From positions 1 through 64,000 of the forward strand of contig JADCHQ010000024.1 in assembly GCA_020248405.1 (NCBI GenBank): 64,000 nucleotides of DNA. Direction: 5' to 3'. The notes beneath the pieces were generated by a model. The model saw nothing but the letters and a program-made list of their open reading frames with translations, searched no databases and was not told where the DNA came from. The position numbers and the translations under genes were made by a program. The DNA comes from Rhodocyclaceae bacterium (GTDB lineage Bacteria > Pseudomonadota > Gammaproteobacteria > Burkholderiales > Ga0077523). This document shows positions 15,245 through 24,401 of the stretch, in pieces; position 1 is the stretch's first letter; each line of letters begins with the position of its first letter.

Positions 15245-16084
15245 ATGCACGGCACGCGGCAAGGGGCGGCGCCCGGTCATTGGGTGGACGCCCTGGGGCA
15301 GGTCCACGCGGCGGCAGCGGAGGGCGCGCGCATCGTCTCGCTGGTGCCCAGCGTCACCGAACTGTTGTTCGATCTCGGCCTGAGCGGGCAGGTGGTGGGC
15401 CGCACGGGCTTCTGCATCCACCCGCGTGCGCTGGTGAAGCGCGTGCCCAAGGTGGGGGGCACCAAGACCGTGGACGTGGCGCGGGTGCGGCGGCTTGCCC
15501 CCACCCACGTTGTGGTCAATGTGGACGAGAACCCCCGCCCGGTGGTGGACGAACTGGCGGGTTTTGTCCCCAGCGTGGTGGTCACACACCCCATCGATCC
15601 CGAGGACAACCTGGGCCTGTACCGCATGTTCGGGGGCATCTTCGGGCGCCAGGCGGAAGCGGCCGAGCTTGCGCTGGCCTTCGAGGCCGAGCTTGAGGCC
15701 ACCCGCGCCTTCGCCGCCGGCCTGGCGCGCGAGCAGGTGCTCTACCTCATCTGGAAGTCCCCTTGGATGACCGTGTCGCGCGACACCTACATCTCGCGCA
15801 TGCTGGCCCTGGTGGGCTGGGACACGGCGCCCGCCGCCACCCACTTGCGCTACCCCCCGGTGGATCTGTCGCCGCAGCTCATGCTCGGCGTCTCGCGGGT
15901 GCTGCTGTCCTCCGAGCCCTACAGCTTCATGGAGCGCCACCTGGACGAGCTGCGCGGTGAATTGCCACCCCAGTGCCATCCGGAGATCCAGCTCATCGAT
16001 GGCGGCATGACGTCCTGGTACGGCAGCCGCGCCATCGAGGGCCTGCGTTACCTGCGGGCGCTGCGCGCGGCATTTAGTCCCTGA
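15245..16084 (+). CDS. Cobalamin-binding-protein-like helical-backbone receptor
   Basis: A 279-residue protein of the BtuF/FhuD-like periplasmic-binding class III fold. The N-lobe starts 'RIVSLVPSVTELLFDLGL' and 'VVGRTGFCIHP', the usual signature of B12-binding proteins, then 'VPKVGGTKTVDVARV'. A long backbone helix follows at about 140-170. No signal peptide is visible, so unlike true BtuF it may stay in the cytoplasm or be exported by other means. The ATG at 15245 follows a strong GGAGGAA site by 8 bases and is preferred over 15218. It is divergent from the B12-dependent icmF, which supports a link to cobalamin, and shares the LiuR-type operator region. Confidence 0.82.
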   Translation: MHGTRQGAAPGHWVDALGQVHAAAAEGARIVSLVPSVTELLFDLGLSGQVVGRTGFCIHPRALVKRVPKVGGTKTVDVARVRRLAPTHVVVNVDENPRPVVDELAGFVPSVVVTHPIDPEDNLGLYRMFGGIFGRQAEAAELALAFEAELEATRAFAAGLAREQVLYLIWKSPWMTVSRDTYISRMLALVGWDTAPAATHLRYPPVDLSPQLMLGVSRVLLSSEPYSFMERHLDELRGELPPQCHPEIQLIDGGMTSWYGSRAIEGLRYLRALRAAFSP

Positions 16085-16141
16085 AGCCCTGGCCCGCGGC
16101 GGCATTTCTGCAGTTCCAAAACCGCAAGGAGGATCAGCATC

Positions 16142-17110
16142 ATGGCAAACAACGATCACGACACCACGCAACCCCACTGGGGCGCGCGCCGCGACTTCGT
16201 GAAGGGCGCCGCGGCGCTGGGCGCCGGCCTGCTGCTGGCCGATGCGGGTGGCGCGCTGGCGGCCAGCGCCCCCGGCACATCGCGCCGGTTCGCCTTGGCC
16301 GACGGCACGCAACTGCACTACATCGAGGCCGGCTACGGCCGGCCCATGGTGCTGGTGCCGGGCTGGTCCCAGACGGCCGCCATGTATGCCGACCAGATCG
16401 ACGCCCTGTCGGCCGATTACCGCGTGATCGCGCTGGACATGCGCGGCCATGGCGATTCCGACAAGCCCGCTACCGGCTACCGGATGGCGCGGCTGGCCCA
16501 GGACCTGCACGAGTTCCTGCATGGCATGAGGCTCGAGGACGTGGTGCTGGGCGGCCACTCCATGGGCTGCTCGGTGATCTGGAGCTATTGGGAGCACTAC
16601 GGCCGCGACCACATCGGCAAGCTGGTGCTCATCGACCAGGCGCCCGCGGTCACCGTGTGGCCGGGGTGGAGCGACGAGCAGAAGGCCCTGGCGGGCGCGC
16701 TGTTCACCCCCGACTCGCTCTACCAGACTGCCGCGGCCATCGGCGGCCCCGATGGCATCAAGGCCACCGAGGGCTTTGTCAACGGCGCTTTCTTTACCAA
16801 GGCCTATCCGCGCGACAAGCTCGGCTGGGTGCTGGCCGAGAACCTGAAGTTCCCGCGCGCCGATGCCGCCCGCCTGCTGGTGGACCATTGCTGCCAGGAC
16901 TGGCGCGACGTGATCCGCACCATCGACGTGCCCACGGTGGTGTTCGGCGGCACAGCGAGCTTCTTCAACCCCCGCTCGCAGAAGTGGATCGCTGAGCAGA
17001 TTCCGGGGGCGCGCGCCCATATCTTCGCCGAGGCGGAGGGCGGCAGCCACTTCATGTTCATGGAGAACCCGGCGAAGTTCAACGCCCTGGTGCGCGCCTT
17101 CGCGGGTTGA
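16142..17110 (+). CDS. Tat-exported alpha/beta hydrolase
   Basis: A 322-residue hydrolase with a twin-arginine signal: 'RRDFVKG' (16-22) followed by an Ala/Leu-rich hydrophobic stretch to about residue 42. The catalytic domain has the oxyanion region 'VLVPGWSQT', the nucleophile elbow 'GGHSMGCS' with Ser140, and a late His near 'GGSHFMF'. It resembles haloperoxidase/lactonase-type hydrolases; the substrate is unknown. A GGAGGAT-like ribosome site precedes the ATG. The gene converges on the PHA synthase gene with only 27 bases between. Confidence 0.87.
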   Translation: MANNDHDTTQPHWGARRDFVKGAAALGAGLLLADAGGALAASAPGTSRRFALADGTQLHYIEAGYGRPMVLVPGWSQTAAMYADQIDALSADYRVIALDMRGHGDSDKPATGYRMARLAQDLHEFLHGMRLEDVVLGGHSMGCSVIWSYWEHYGRDHIGKLVLIDQAPAVTVWPGWSDEQKALAGALFTPDSLYQTAAAIGGPDGIKATEGFVNGAFFTKAYPRDKLGWVLAENLKFPRADAARLLVDHCCQDWRDVIRTIDVPTVVFGGTASFFNPRSQKWIAEQIPGARAHIFAEAEGGSHFMFMENPAKFNALVRAFAG

Positions 17111-17137
17111 GGGCCGCGCCCCGCGCGGCAGCCGCCC

Positions 17138-19567
17138 TCAGCGGCGGCCGCGCGGTTTCGCCGCGGCGGGTTTGCGGCCCGTAGCGGCCTTGGGTTGCAC
17201 TTGCTGCGCCTGGAACAGGGCGCTGATGGCGGTCGCCGGGGATGCCGTCGCCAGGGCCTTGGCGCGCTTGCGCTCTTTCTTGGACGGCACCGGCGTCCTG
17301 TCGGCCTTGACCTTTGCCTTCACCTTGGGCGCCTTGGCGGTCTTGTCCGCCTTGACGGCCCTGGTGAGCGGTGGCGCTTCGGGTGCCTCTGGCTTGGCAG
17401 CCTTCACGGGGCGCGGCGCCTTGCTCGCCGTGGGTTTGGTAGCCTCCACGGGGCGCGTTTCTGCGGGTGCCGGCTTGCTGGCCCGGGCCTTGGCGGCTGG
17501 CGCCTTGGGCGCGGCGGCCTTCGATGCTGCAACCTTCGGCGCCGCTACCTTTGGTGCGGCTACCTTTGGCGCGACACCCTTTGGCGCGGCCGCCCGGGAA
17601 GCCGGGGCCGCCGCCGCGGGTTTACGTGGTGCCGCCGCTGCCCTCGCGGTGGCCTTGCGCGCCGGCCTGGCTGCCTCCGGGCTGGCGGGCGGGGACGGCG
17701 GCGTGGCGGGGGCCGCCGCGGCGGCCGGCGTGGCGACGGGCGCGCATTTGGCCCCCGCATCGCCGGCGCCGAGCCGCAGCTTGGCGTAGCGCCCGGGGGC
17801 GTCCTCGATTGCCGGCAGGGCGCCCTCGCCCGGGCGGCGCGCGTTCACCTGCCCGCCCGAGAAGCGGTGCACCCAGGCCGCCCAGTCGTTCCACCACGAA
17901 CCGTCGTGGCGCTCGGCGTCGGCGAGCCACTGGTCGGCCGATTCCGGCAGCGTGTCGTGGGTCCAGTAGTTGTACTTCGCCGCCGCGGGCGGATTGACGA
18001 TGCCGGCGATGTGGCCCGAGCCGCCCAGCACGAAGCGCACCGGTCCGCCCAGCAGACGTGCGCCAGCGTAGGTGGATTTCCAGGGGGCGATGTGGTCTTC
18101 CATGGTGGAGATGAAATAGGCGGGCGTATCCACCTGACCGAGGTCCATGTGCTCGCCGGCCAGCTCCAGCGCACCCGGCTTGGCGAGCAGGTTGCGGATG
18201 TACATGTTGCGCAGGTAGTAGGTGTGCATCCTCGCCGGCATGCGGGTGGAATCGGAGTTCCAGTACAGCAGATCGAAGGGAAAGGGCTCCTTGCCCAGCA
18301 GGTAGTTGTTGACCACGAAGGACCACACCAGGTCGTTGTCGCGCAGCAGGTTGAAGGTGCCGGACATCTCCGAGCCCTCCAGATAGCCGCGCGCCTGCAT
18401 GCGTTTCTCGAGGTTGTCCACGATGGCCTCGTCCACGAACACGCCCAGCTCGCCGGGCTCGCGGAAGTCGATCATGGTGGTGAAGAAGGTGACGCTCTTC
18501 ACCCGCTCGGCCTCTCCGCGGGCGCGCAGCCAGGACAGCAGGCAGGCGCTGAGGGTGCCGCCCAGGCAGTAGCCGATCAGATTGATCTGCCGCTCGCCGG
18601 TGGCACGCTGCACCGCGTCCATGGCCGCCAGCGGGCCTTCCAGCAGGTAGTCGGCGAAGGTCTTGTGGCGATGGCGCTCGTCGGGATTGACCCAGGAGAT
18701 CACGAACACCGTGAGGCCCTGGTCCACGGCCCACTTGATGAAGCTGTTCTTTTCTCGCAGATCGAGGATGTAGTACTTGTTGATCCAGGGCGGCACGATG
18801 AGCAGCGGCGCCCGGTCCACCTTGGTCGTGGCGGGCTCGAACTGCAGCAGCTGCATGAGATCGTTCTCGAACACCACCTTGCCCTTGGTGGTGGCCACAT
18901 TGCGCCCCAGCTCAAAGGCCGACTCGTCGGTCATGCGGATGGCGAGCTTGCCGTCGCCGCGGTCCAGGTCCTCCAGCAGGTGCTTCAGACCATCGAGCAG
19001 GTTTCGGCCGCGGGTGTCGAGCGTGGTCTTGAGAACCTCGGGGTTGGTGAGCACGAAGTTGGTGGGCGCCAGCGCGTCCACGTACTGGCGGGTGAAGAAG
19101 CGCACCTTGCGCGCGTCTTCGGGCGAGAGGTCCTGCACCGCGTCCACCGAGCGCTGGATGTGCTCGGCGGCGATCAGGTAGGACTGCTTGATGTAATCGA
19201 AGACGAAGTTGCTTTCCCAGGCCTCGGCGCGAAAGCGGTTGTCGCCCCGGGCAGGCGCACGCACCGGATCGGCGGGCTCGCCGAGGAACCGCGCCAGCGA
19301 GGTGTTCCACAGCCGCAGTTGCTCCTCCCAGGCGCGGGCCGTGTGTTCGGCCAGCAGCGAGGGGTTGGCCATCCAGCGCGAGCCCAGCTCGGAGAATGCC
19401 TTGCCGATGCCCAGCTCATCGATGTCGCGCAGCATGTGGGTATGCGGCTGGGTGGCCAGGAATTCCAGGGCCACCTTGGCCGATTTCTCGCCGATCTCGC
19501 TGAAGGCGCGCTGCAGCTCGGCGTTGTCGATGGCGGGCGGGTCGTTGGAAGCGGGGGATTCGGCCAT
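17138..19567 (-). CDS. phaC: Class I PHA synthase with long basic Ala/Lys/Pro-rich tail
   Basis: An 809-residue poly(3-hydroxyalkanoate) synthase that polymerises hydroxyacyl-CoA on storage granules. Residues 1-599 are a normal class I PhaC: conserved N-terminal region, lipase-like box 'NLIGYCLGGTLS' with catalytic Cys334, Asp in 'ISTMEDHIAPW' and His in 'GGSGHIAGIVNPP'. Residues 600-809 are extra: a low-complexity tail full of Ala, Lys and Pro with tandem 'AAPKV' units (about 671-683) and a basic block 'PSKKERKRAKAL'. The tail resembles histone H1-like and PhaF C-termini that bind DNA. The frame is continuous through the tail. The ATG at 19567 has no strong rival. An MBL hydrolase gene lies just upstream on the same strand. 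Confidence 0.93.
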   Translation of the reverse strand: MAESPASNDPPAIDNAELQRAFSEIGEKSAKVALEFLATQPHTHMLRDIDELGIGKAFSELGSRWMANPSLLAEHTARAWEEQLRLWNTSLARFLGEPADPVRAPARGDNRFRAEAWESNFVFDYIKQSYLIAAEHIQRSVDAVQDLSPEDARKVRFFTRQYVDALAPTNFVLTNPEVLKTTLDTRGRNLLDGLKHLLEDLDRGDGKLAIRMTDESAFELGRNVATTKGKVVFENDLMQLLQFEPATTKVDRAPLLIVPPWINKYYILDLREKNSFIKWAVDQGLTVFVISWVNPDERHRHKTFADYLLEGPLAAMDAVQRATGERQINLIGYCLGGTLSACLLSWLRARGEAERVKSVTFFTTMIDFREPGELGVFVDEAIVDNLEKRMQARGYLEGSEMSGTFNLLRDNDLVWSFVVNNYLLGKEPFPFDLLYWNSDSTRMPARMHTYYLRNMYIRNLLAKPGALELAGEHMDLGQVDTPAYFISTMEDHIAPWKSTYAGARLLGGPVRFVLGGSGHIAGIVNPPAAAKYNYWTHDTLPESADQWLADAERHDGSWWNDWAAWVHRFSGGQVNARRPGEGALPAIEDAPGRYAKLRLGAGDAGAKCAPVATPAAAAAPATPPSPPASPEAARPARKATARAAAAPRKPAAAAPASRAAAPKGVAPKVAAPKVAAPKVAASKAAAPKAPAAKARASKPAPAETRPVEATKPTASKAPRPVKAAKPEAPEAPPLTRAVKADKTAKAPKVKAKVKADRTPVPSKKERKRAKALATASPATAISALFQAQQVQPKAATGRKPAAAKPRGRR

Positions 19568-19591
19568 GGCGGACCTCGTGCGTGTGGGGGG

Positions 19592-20665
19592 TCAGGCGGC
19601 GCGGAAGCGATACACGCCGCCGGCATCGAGCTGGCGGGTGAGCGCGCCCCGGCGCAGCAGGTGGTTGAGGTGGGCGATGGCCTCGCCCATGGCGAAAAAC
19701 AGCTGATGGTTGTCCAGCGGGCGGCGAAACAGCACCGGCAGCACGTCAACCGCCGTGAGCGGCGCTGCGTGGCATGCCTCGCGCAGCTCCGCCAGGCGCG
19801 CGGCGTGATGGGCCTCGAGCGCTGCCACCCGCGCCGCGATGCCGCGAAACGGCAGTCCGTGCGCCGGCAGAACCAGGGTCTCGTCGGGCAGCGCCGTGAA
19901 GCGGCGGATGGAGGCGAGGAACTGGCCCACCGGATCGCCGTCCGGTTCGAGCGACCACACGCTGGTGTTGGTGCTGATGCGCGGCAGCAGCATGTCGCCG
20001 GAGATCAGCACGCCCAGCGAAGCGCAGTGGAGCGCGGCGTGCTCCGGGGCGTGCCCCGTGCCCACGATCACCTGCCACGTCCGCTCATCCACGGCGAAGG
20101 TGTCGCCGTCGCACAGCCGCCGGTAGGTGCGCGGCAGCGGCGAGACGGTGCGGCGGTAGTGGTTGCCGCGGTCGATCACCGCCTCCAGGCGCTCGCCCTC
20201 CAGGCCGTGGACACGAAACAGCGCCACGAGGGCATCGGAGTCGTAACCGGCGGCGGCGTCCCAGACGGCGTGGGCGGTGAGGAACTCTCCCTGGGTGGTC
20301 CAGAGCCCGATGCCCAGGCGCTGCGCGAGCCATCCCGCCAGACCGAGGTGGTCGGGGTGGTAGTGGGTGGCGATCATGCGCACTGCGGGCGGGTGCTGAG
20401 CCAGCACCGTTTCCCAGGCTGCGCGGGTGGTCTCATTGTTGAAGCCCGTGTCCACGAGTGTCATGCCGTGGCCGTCGCGCAGCAGCCACAGGTTGATGTG
20501 ATCCAGGGCAAAGGGCAGCGGCATACGCAGCCACCACACGCCCTCGGCCACGGCGAGGCTCTCGCCGGCACCGGGCGGCGCCGGGAAGGGAAACTGCAGT
20601 GCGCCCGCGGCGGAGTCAGGGCCAGAGGCGCTGGCGACAGCGGCGGAGGAGGCGGGAGTCAACAT
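19592..20665 (-). CDS. MBL-fold metallo-hydrolase
   Basis: A 357-residue metallo-beta-lactamase-fold hydrolase. The zinc motif 'ATHYHPDHLGLAG' (HxHxDH) is intact. Further ligands are likely in 'VGTGHAPEHAALH' and 'LISGDMLLP', with a final His in 'LPAHGLPF'. A winged-helix-like C-terminal domain resembles LACTB2-type thioester or RNA hydrolases, and thioesterase activity would fit the acyl-CoA setting. The start at 20665 removes a proline/serine-rich extension that overlaps the liuR promoter region. It is 24 bases upstream of phaC and likely co-transcribed; liuR is divergent. Confidence 0.88.
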   Translation of the reverse strand: MLTPASSAAVASASGPDSAAGALQFPFPAPPGAGESLAVAEGVWWLRMPLPFALDHINLWLLRDGHGMTLVDTGFNNETTRAAWETVLAQHPPAVRMIATHYHPDHLGLAGWLAQRLGIGLWTTQGEFLTAHAVWDAAAGYDSDALVALFRVHGLEGERLEAVIDRGNHYRRTVSPLPRTYRRLCDGDTFAVDERTWQVIVGTGHAPEHAALHCASLGVLISGDMLLPRISTNTSVWSLEPDGDPVGQFLASIRRFTALPDETLVLPAHGLPFRGIAARVAALEAHHAARLAELREACHAAPLTAVDVLPVLFRRPLDNHQLFFAMGEAIAHLNHLLRRGALTRQLDAGGVYRFRAA

Positions 20666-20724
20666 GGCGGGAGCAGCCGCGCGGCAGGGGATACCACAGG
20701 TGCTTGATCTATACTCGATGTTAC

Positions 20725-21222
20725 ATGGGAAAGATGAACGAACCGGCGGCGCGCGAGGCACAGGGCGCCGACACCTACACCATCACCGACCTCGCCCGCG
20801 AGTTCGGCGTCACCACCCGCACCATCCGCTTCTACGAAGATCACGGGCTCCTCAGTCCGGCCCGCGCCGGCCGCAACCGGGTCTACGACAAACGCGATCT
20901 GGTACGTCTGAAGCTCACCCTGCGCGGCAAGCGCCTCGGGTTGGCTCTGTCCGAAATCCGGGAGTTGCTTGACGTGTACGACGCGGCTCACGACGAAAGC
21001 GCCCAGCTCGAACAGTTCCTCGCCGTGCTGCACAAGCGCCGCGAGGCCCTGGAACAGCAGCGCGAGGACATCGAGGCCACCCTCGAAGAAATCCGGTCCT
21101 TCGAACTGCAGTGCCGGCGCATGCTGGAGGGCGGCGCCCGGCGCGCCGCGCCGGAGCGCAAGCCATCACCCCCGCGTTCCCCACGGGCGGGCGGGCGCGG
21201 GCGCAAATTGACGTTAACGTAA
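20725..21222 (+). CDS. liuR: MerR-family regulator of leucine/isovalerate catabolism
   Basis: A 165-residue MerR-type transcription factor. The winged helix starts at '[20 protein letters not shown]' and continues '[17 protein letters not shown]'. A coiled-coil dimerisation helix (about 80-135, '[20 protein letters not shown]') and a basic tail follow. It lies directly upstream of a complete liu operon, and its last codons (Lys-Leu-Thr-Leu-Thr-stop) themselves encode the palindromic operator at 21208-21223. LiuR in proteobacteria represses branched-chain acyl-CoA degradation genes. The start may be ATG 20725 or ATG 20734; the latter has a GGGAAAG closely upstream. Confidence 0.9.
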   Translation: MGKMNEPAAREAQGADTYTITDLAREFGVTTRTIRFYEDHGLLSPARAGRNRVYDKRDLVRLKLTLRGKRLGLALSEIRELLDVYDAAHDESAQLEQFLAVLHKRREALEQQREDIEATLEEIRSFELQCRRMLEGGARRAAPERKPSPPRSPRAGGRGRKLTLT

Positions 21223-21223
21223 A
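21208..21223. promoter_or_regulatory. LiuR-type operator of the liu operon
   Basis: The 16-bp palindrome TTGACGTTAACGTAAA has a central AACGTT-like symmetry (ACGTTAACGT is perfect). It overlaps the last five codons and stop of liuR, and covers the -35 box and part of the spacer of the predicted liuA promoter. Confidence 0.8.
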
Positions 21224-21236
21224 CGGCACTTACACT
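21208..21236 (+). promoter_or_regulatory. Predicted liuA operon promoter
   Basis: TTGACG (21208-21213) and TACACT (21231-21236) are separated by exactly 17 bases, giving a good sigma-70 promoter about 70 bases before liuA. The -35 box is inside the LiuR-type operator, so bound LiuR would block polymerase. Confidence 0.65.
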
Positions 21237-21305
21237 CAAGGGCTTCGTCATGCTTTTCGGCTCCGCCGTCCCGGCGGAACGCCGCGCCCTCCCCAGGAGA
21301 GTCCC

Positions 21306-22496
21306 ATGGATCGCGCCGCCCCCGCCGCCCTGCGCAGCCTGCCCATGCTTCGTTTCGATCATGGCGAAACCATTCACATGCTGCGCGAATCCGTGGCGGC
21401 CTTCGCGGCTGCGGAGATCGCCCCGCGCGCTGGTGCCATCGATGCCTCCAACGAGTTCCCCGTGGACCTGTGGCGCAAGTTCGGCGATCTGGGGCTGCTG
21501 GGCATCACCGTGGAGGAAGACCTCGGCGGCACTGGCTTGGGTTACCTGGCTCACATGGTGGCCATGGAGGAAATTTCCCGCGCCTCGGCGTCGGTGGGGT
21601 TGTCCTACGGCGCCCACTCCAACCTGTGCGTCAATCAGATCCGCCGCAACGGCAATGATGACCAGAAGCGCCGATACCTGCCGAAACTGATCAGCGGCGA
21701 GCACGTGGGAGCGCTTGCCATGAGCGAGCCGGGCGCGGGCTCGGACGTGGTGAGCATGCGTCTGCGGGCCGAGAAGCGCGGCGATCGCTACGTGCTCAAC
21801 GGTAACAAGATGTGGATCACCAACGGCCCCGACGCCCACACTCTCGTGGTCTACGCCAAGACCGATCCCGCCGCCGGCCCGAAGGGCATCACCGCCTTCC
21901 TGATCGAGAAGGGCTTTGCCGGCTTCTCCACCGCCCAGAAGCTCGACAAGCTCGGCATGCGCGGCTCCAATACCTGCGAGCTGGTGTTTCGCGACTGCGA
22001 AGTGCCCGAGGAGAACGTGCTGGGCGAGGTGGGCGGAGGTGTGCGGGTGCTCATGAGCGGCCTCGACTACGAGCGCGCGGTGCTGGCGGCGGGCTGCCTG
22101 GGCCTGATGCAGGCCTGCCTGGACGTGGTGCTGCCCTACGTACATGACCGCAAGCAGTTCGGTCAGGCCATCGGCGAGTTCCAGCTCATGCAGGGCAAGC
22201 TCGCCGACATGTACACCACCCTGTCGGCCTGCCGCGCCTACGTGTACGCCGTGGGCCAGGCGCTCGACCGCGGCGAGACCACCCGCAAGGACGCCGCCGG
22301 CGCCATCCTCTACGCCGCCGAAAAGGCCACCTGGATGGCCGGCGAGGCCATCCAGTGCCTGGGCGGCAACGGTTACATCAACGAATACCCCACCGGGCGG
22401 TTGTGGCGTGACGCCAAACTCTATGAAATCGGCGCCGGTACGTCCGAGATCCGGCGCTGGCTGATCGGTCGGGAGCTGTTCGCCGAGACCGCCTGA
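21306..22496 (+). CDS. liuA: Isovaleryl-CoA dehydrogenase
   Basis: A 396-residue FAD acyl-CoA dehydrogenase that oxidises isovaleryl-CoA to 3-methylcrotonyl-CoA, the first committed step of leucine breakdown after the keto acid dehydrogenase. Signatures '[16 protein letters not shown]' and '[16 protein letters not shown]' are typical. The catalytic Glu sits at 256 in '[11 protein letters not shown]', the position seen in isovaleryl-CoA dehydrogenases rather than the C-terminal position of other ACADs. The ATG at 21306 follows AGGAGA. It is the first gene of the liu operon. Confidence 0.93.
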   Translation: MDRAAPAALRSLPMLRFDHGETIHMLRESVAAFAAAEIAPRAGAIDASNEFPVDLWRKFGDLGLLGITVEEDLGGTGLGYLAHMVAMEEISRASASVGLSYGAHSNLCVNQIRRNGNDDQKRRYLPKLISGEHVGALAMSEPGAGSDVVSMRLRAEKRGDRYVLNGNKMWITNGPDAHTLVVYAKTDPAAGPKGITAFLIEKGFAGFSTAQKLDKLGMRGSNTCELVFRDCEVPEENVLGEVGGGVRVLMSGLDYERAVLAAGCLGLMQACLDVVLPYVHDRKQFGQAIGEFQLMQGKLADMYTTLSACRAYVYAVGQALDRGETTRKDAAGAILYAAEKATWMAGEAIQCLGGNGYINEYPTGRLWRDAKLYEIGAGTSEIRRWLIGRELFAETA

Positions 22497-22579
22497 GTGA
22501 CCGCGGCCCGTCCCGCGTTCGCGCGCGGGAACCTCCTTCAGGCGGCGGGCATGATCGCCGTCCCGTCCGCCAGCTTTCC

Positions 22580-24388
22580 ATGACCCTTCCCAGCGCCGCC
22601 GCGGCCCGCCCCTCCGCCCACTCGCGGGTCCGCTATCCCTACGCCCAGGAACTGGCGAACGCCATCGCCCGGGCGTTGCTGGAGGGTTTCGACAAGCACT
22701 ACCGCATCTTTCGGAAAATGAGCCGCGACGCCCTCGGCCGCTTCGAGCGCGCCGACTGGCCCGCCGTGCAGCGCGCCCACGCCGAGCGCATCGCCCTGTA
22801 CGACGAGCGTGTGCGCGAGGCCGCCGAGCGGCTGCAGGCCGAATTCGACACCGGCCACCTGCCCGAGACCCTGTGGCAGGACATCAAGCTGCAATACGTG
22901 AGCCTGCTCACCAACCATCGCCAGCCCGAGCTGGCCGAGACCTTCTTCAACTCGGTGAGCTGCCGGCTGCTCAACCGCACCTATTTCAACAACGACTGCA
23001 TCTTCGTGCGGCCGGCCGTGTCCACCGAGTACCTGGAGGGCGATCCGCCGGCCTACCGCAGCTATTACCCGCTGCGCGACGGATTGCGTGCCGTGCTGGC
23101 CCAGATTCGCCGCGACACCGGCCTGTCGCTGCCCTTCCGCCGCTGGCGGCGCGACGGCCGCTGGCTGCTGCGCGCCCTGCGCGAAGCGCTGCCGCGGCCG
23201 TTGCGGCTCGAGCCCAACCACCAGATCCAGGTGCTGTCCTCGCTGTTCTTCCGCAACAAGCGCTGCTATCTCATCGGGCGGGTGGTGAACGGCCACCAGG
23301 AGAAGCCCTTCGCCGTGCCCATCGTGCACGACGGCGGCGGCGGCCTCACGCTGGACGCCTGCCTGCTTGACTCGCGTGAGATCGCGCCGCTGTTCGCCTT
23401 TTCGCGCGCCTACCTCATGGCCGACATGGACGCACCGGCCGCCTGGGTGGATTTCCTCGCCGCGCTGCTGCCCGGCAAGCCCAAGGCCGAGCTGTACACC
23501 GCGCTGGGGTTGCAGAAGCACGGCAAGACGCTGTTCTTCCGCGACTTCCTCCACCACCTCGCGCACTCCACCGACGAATTCGTGCTGGCGCCCGGCATCA
23601 AGGGCCTGGTGATGATCGTCTTCACCCTGCCGTCCTATCCCTACGTCTTCAAGGTGATCCGCGACCGCATCTCGCCCACCAAGGACGTGACCCATGAAAC
23701 CGTGCGCGAGAAGTACATGCTGGTGAAGCGCCACGACCGCATCGGCCGCATGGCCGACACCCTCGAGTACGCCGACGTGGCCTTCCCCCTCCGGCGCTTT
23801 TCCGCCGCGCTGCTGGACGAACTGCGCCGCGAGGTGCCCTCGCTGCTGGAGGAGACCGACGCCCAGGCGGTGGTGAAGCACCTCTACATCGAGCGGCGCA
23901 TGACGCCCCTCAACCTCTACCTGGACGAGGCCGGTCCGGCGCAACTGCGCGAGGCGGTGCTCGATTACGGCCGCGCCATCAAGGAGCTGTGCTCGGTGAA
24001 CATCTTCCCGGGCGACATGCTGTTCAAGAATTTCGGCGTCACCCGCGGCGGTCGCGTGGTGTTCTACGACTACGACGAAATCGCCTACATGAGCGAGTGC
24101 AACTTCCTGCGCATCCCGCCGCCGCCCACGCCCGAGGCCGAACTGTCCGCCGAGCCCTGGTACCCCGTGGGGCCGAACGACATCTTTCCCGAAGAATTCG
24201 CGCCCTTCCTGCTCACCGGCCGCGGTGTGCGCGAGGCCTTCCTGTCGCAGCACGCCGACTTGCTGGAGCCGGATTTCTGGAACCGCACCAAGGCGCGCAT
24301 CGCCGAGGGCCACATCGAGGACGTGTTTCCCTATCACCCCAGCCGCCGCTTCGCGGCGCGCTTCGGCCGCCCCGGCCCAACTCGCTGA
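22580..24388 (+). CDS. aceK: Isocitrate dehydrogenase kinase/phosphatase
   Basis: A 602-residue bifunctional enzyme that phosphorylates and dephosphorylates isocitrate dehydrogenase, steering carbon between the TCA cycle and the glyoxylate bypass. Family stretches 'FNSVSCRLLNRTYFNNDCIF' and 'SSLFFRNKRCYLIGR' in the regulatory half, and 'TLPSYPYVFKVIRDR' (ATP-binding Lys) and 'FYDYDEIAYMSECNF' in the kinase half, are present. The length is normal. Its place inside a leucine operon makes sense because leucine yields acetyl-CoA and acetoacetate, so growth on it needs the glyoxylate bypass. It starts 83 bases after liuA. Confidence 0.93.
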   Translation: MTLPSAAAARPSAHSRVRYPYAQELANAIARALLEGFDKHYRIFRKMSRDALGRFERADWPAVQRAHAERIALYDERVREAAERLQAEFDTGHLPETLWQDIKLQYVSLLTNHRQPELAETFFNSVSCRLLNRTYFNNDCIFVRPAVSTEYLEGDPPAYRSYYPLRDGLRAVLAQIRRDTGLSLPFRRWRRDGRWLLRALREALPRPLRLEPNHQIQVLSSLFFRNKRCYLIGRVVNGHQEKPFAVPIVHDGGGGLTLDACLLDSREIAPLFAFSRAYLMADMDAPAAWVDFLAALLPGKPKAELYTALGLQKHGKTLFFRDFLHHLAHSTDEFVLAPGIKGLVMIVFTLPSYPYVFKVIRDRISPTKDVTHETVREKYMLVKRHDRIGRMADTLEYADVAFPLRRFSAALLDELRREVPSLLEETDAQAVVKHLYIERRMTPLNLYLDEAGPAQLREAVLDYGRAIKELCSVNIFPGDMLFKNFGVTRGGRVVFYDYDEIAYMSECNFLRIPPPPTPEAELSAEPWYPVGPNDIFPEEFAPFLLTGRGVREAFLSQHADLLEPDFWNRTKARIAEGHIEDVFPYHPSRRFAARFGRPGPTR

Positions 24389-24401
24389 AGGAGCCCCCGC
24401 C

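Noticed and set aside
17195..20707. A 1170-codon open frame on the plus strand opposite phaC and the MBL gene
   Set aside because: High-GC DNA with strong third-position bias leaves antisense frames open; this one shows low-complexity His/Gln/Gly/Arg text and no family motif, while the minus strand encodes clear enzymes.
20686..20724. A promoter for liuR with TATACT at 20710-20715
   Set aside because: The -10 is good but no acceptable -35 at 17-20 bp was found, so it is not listed as a feature.
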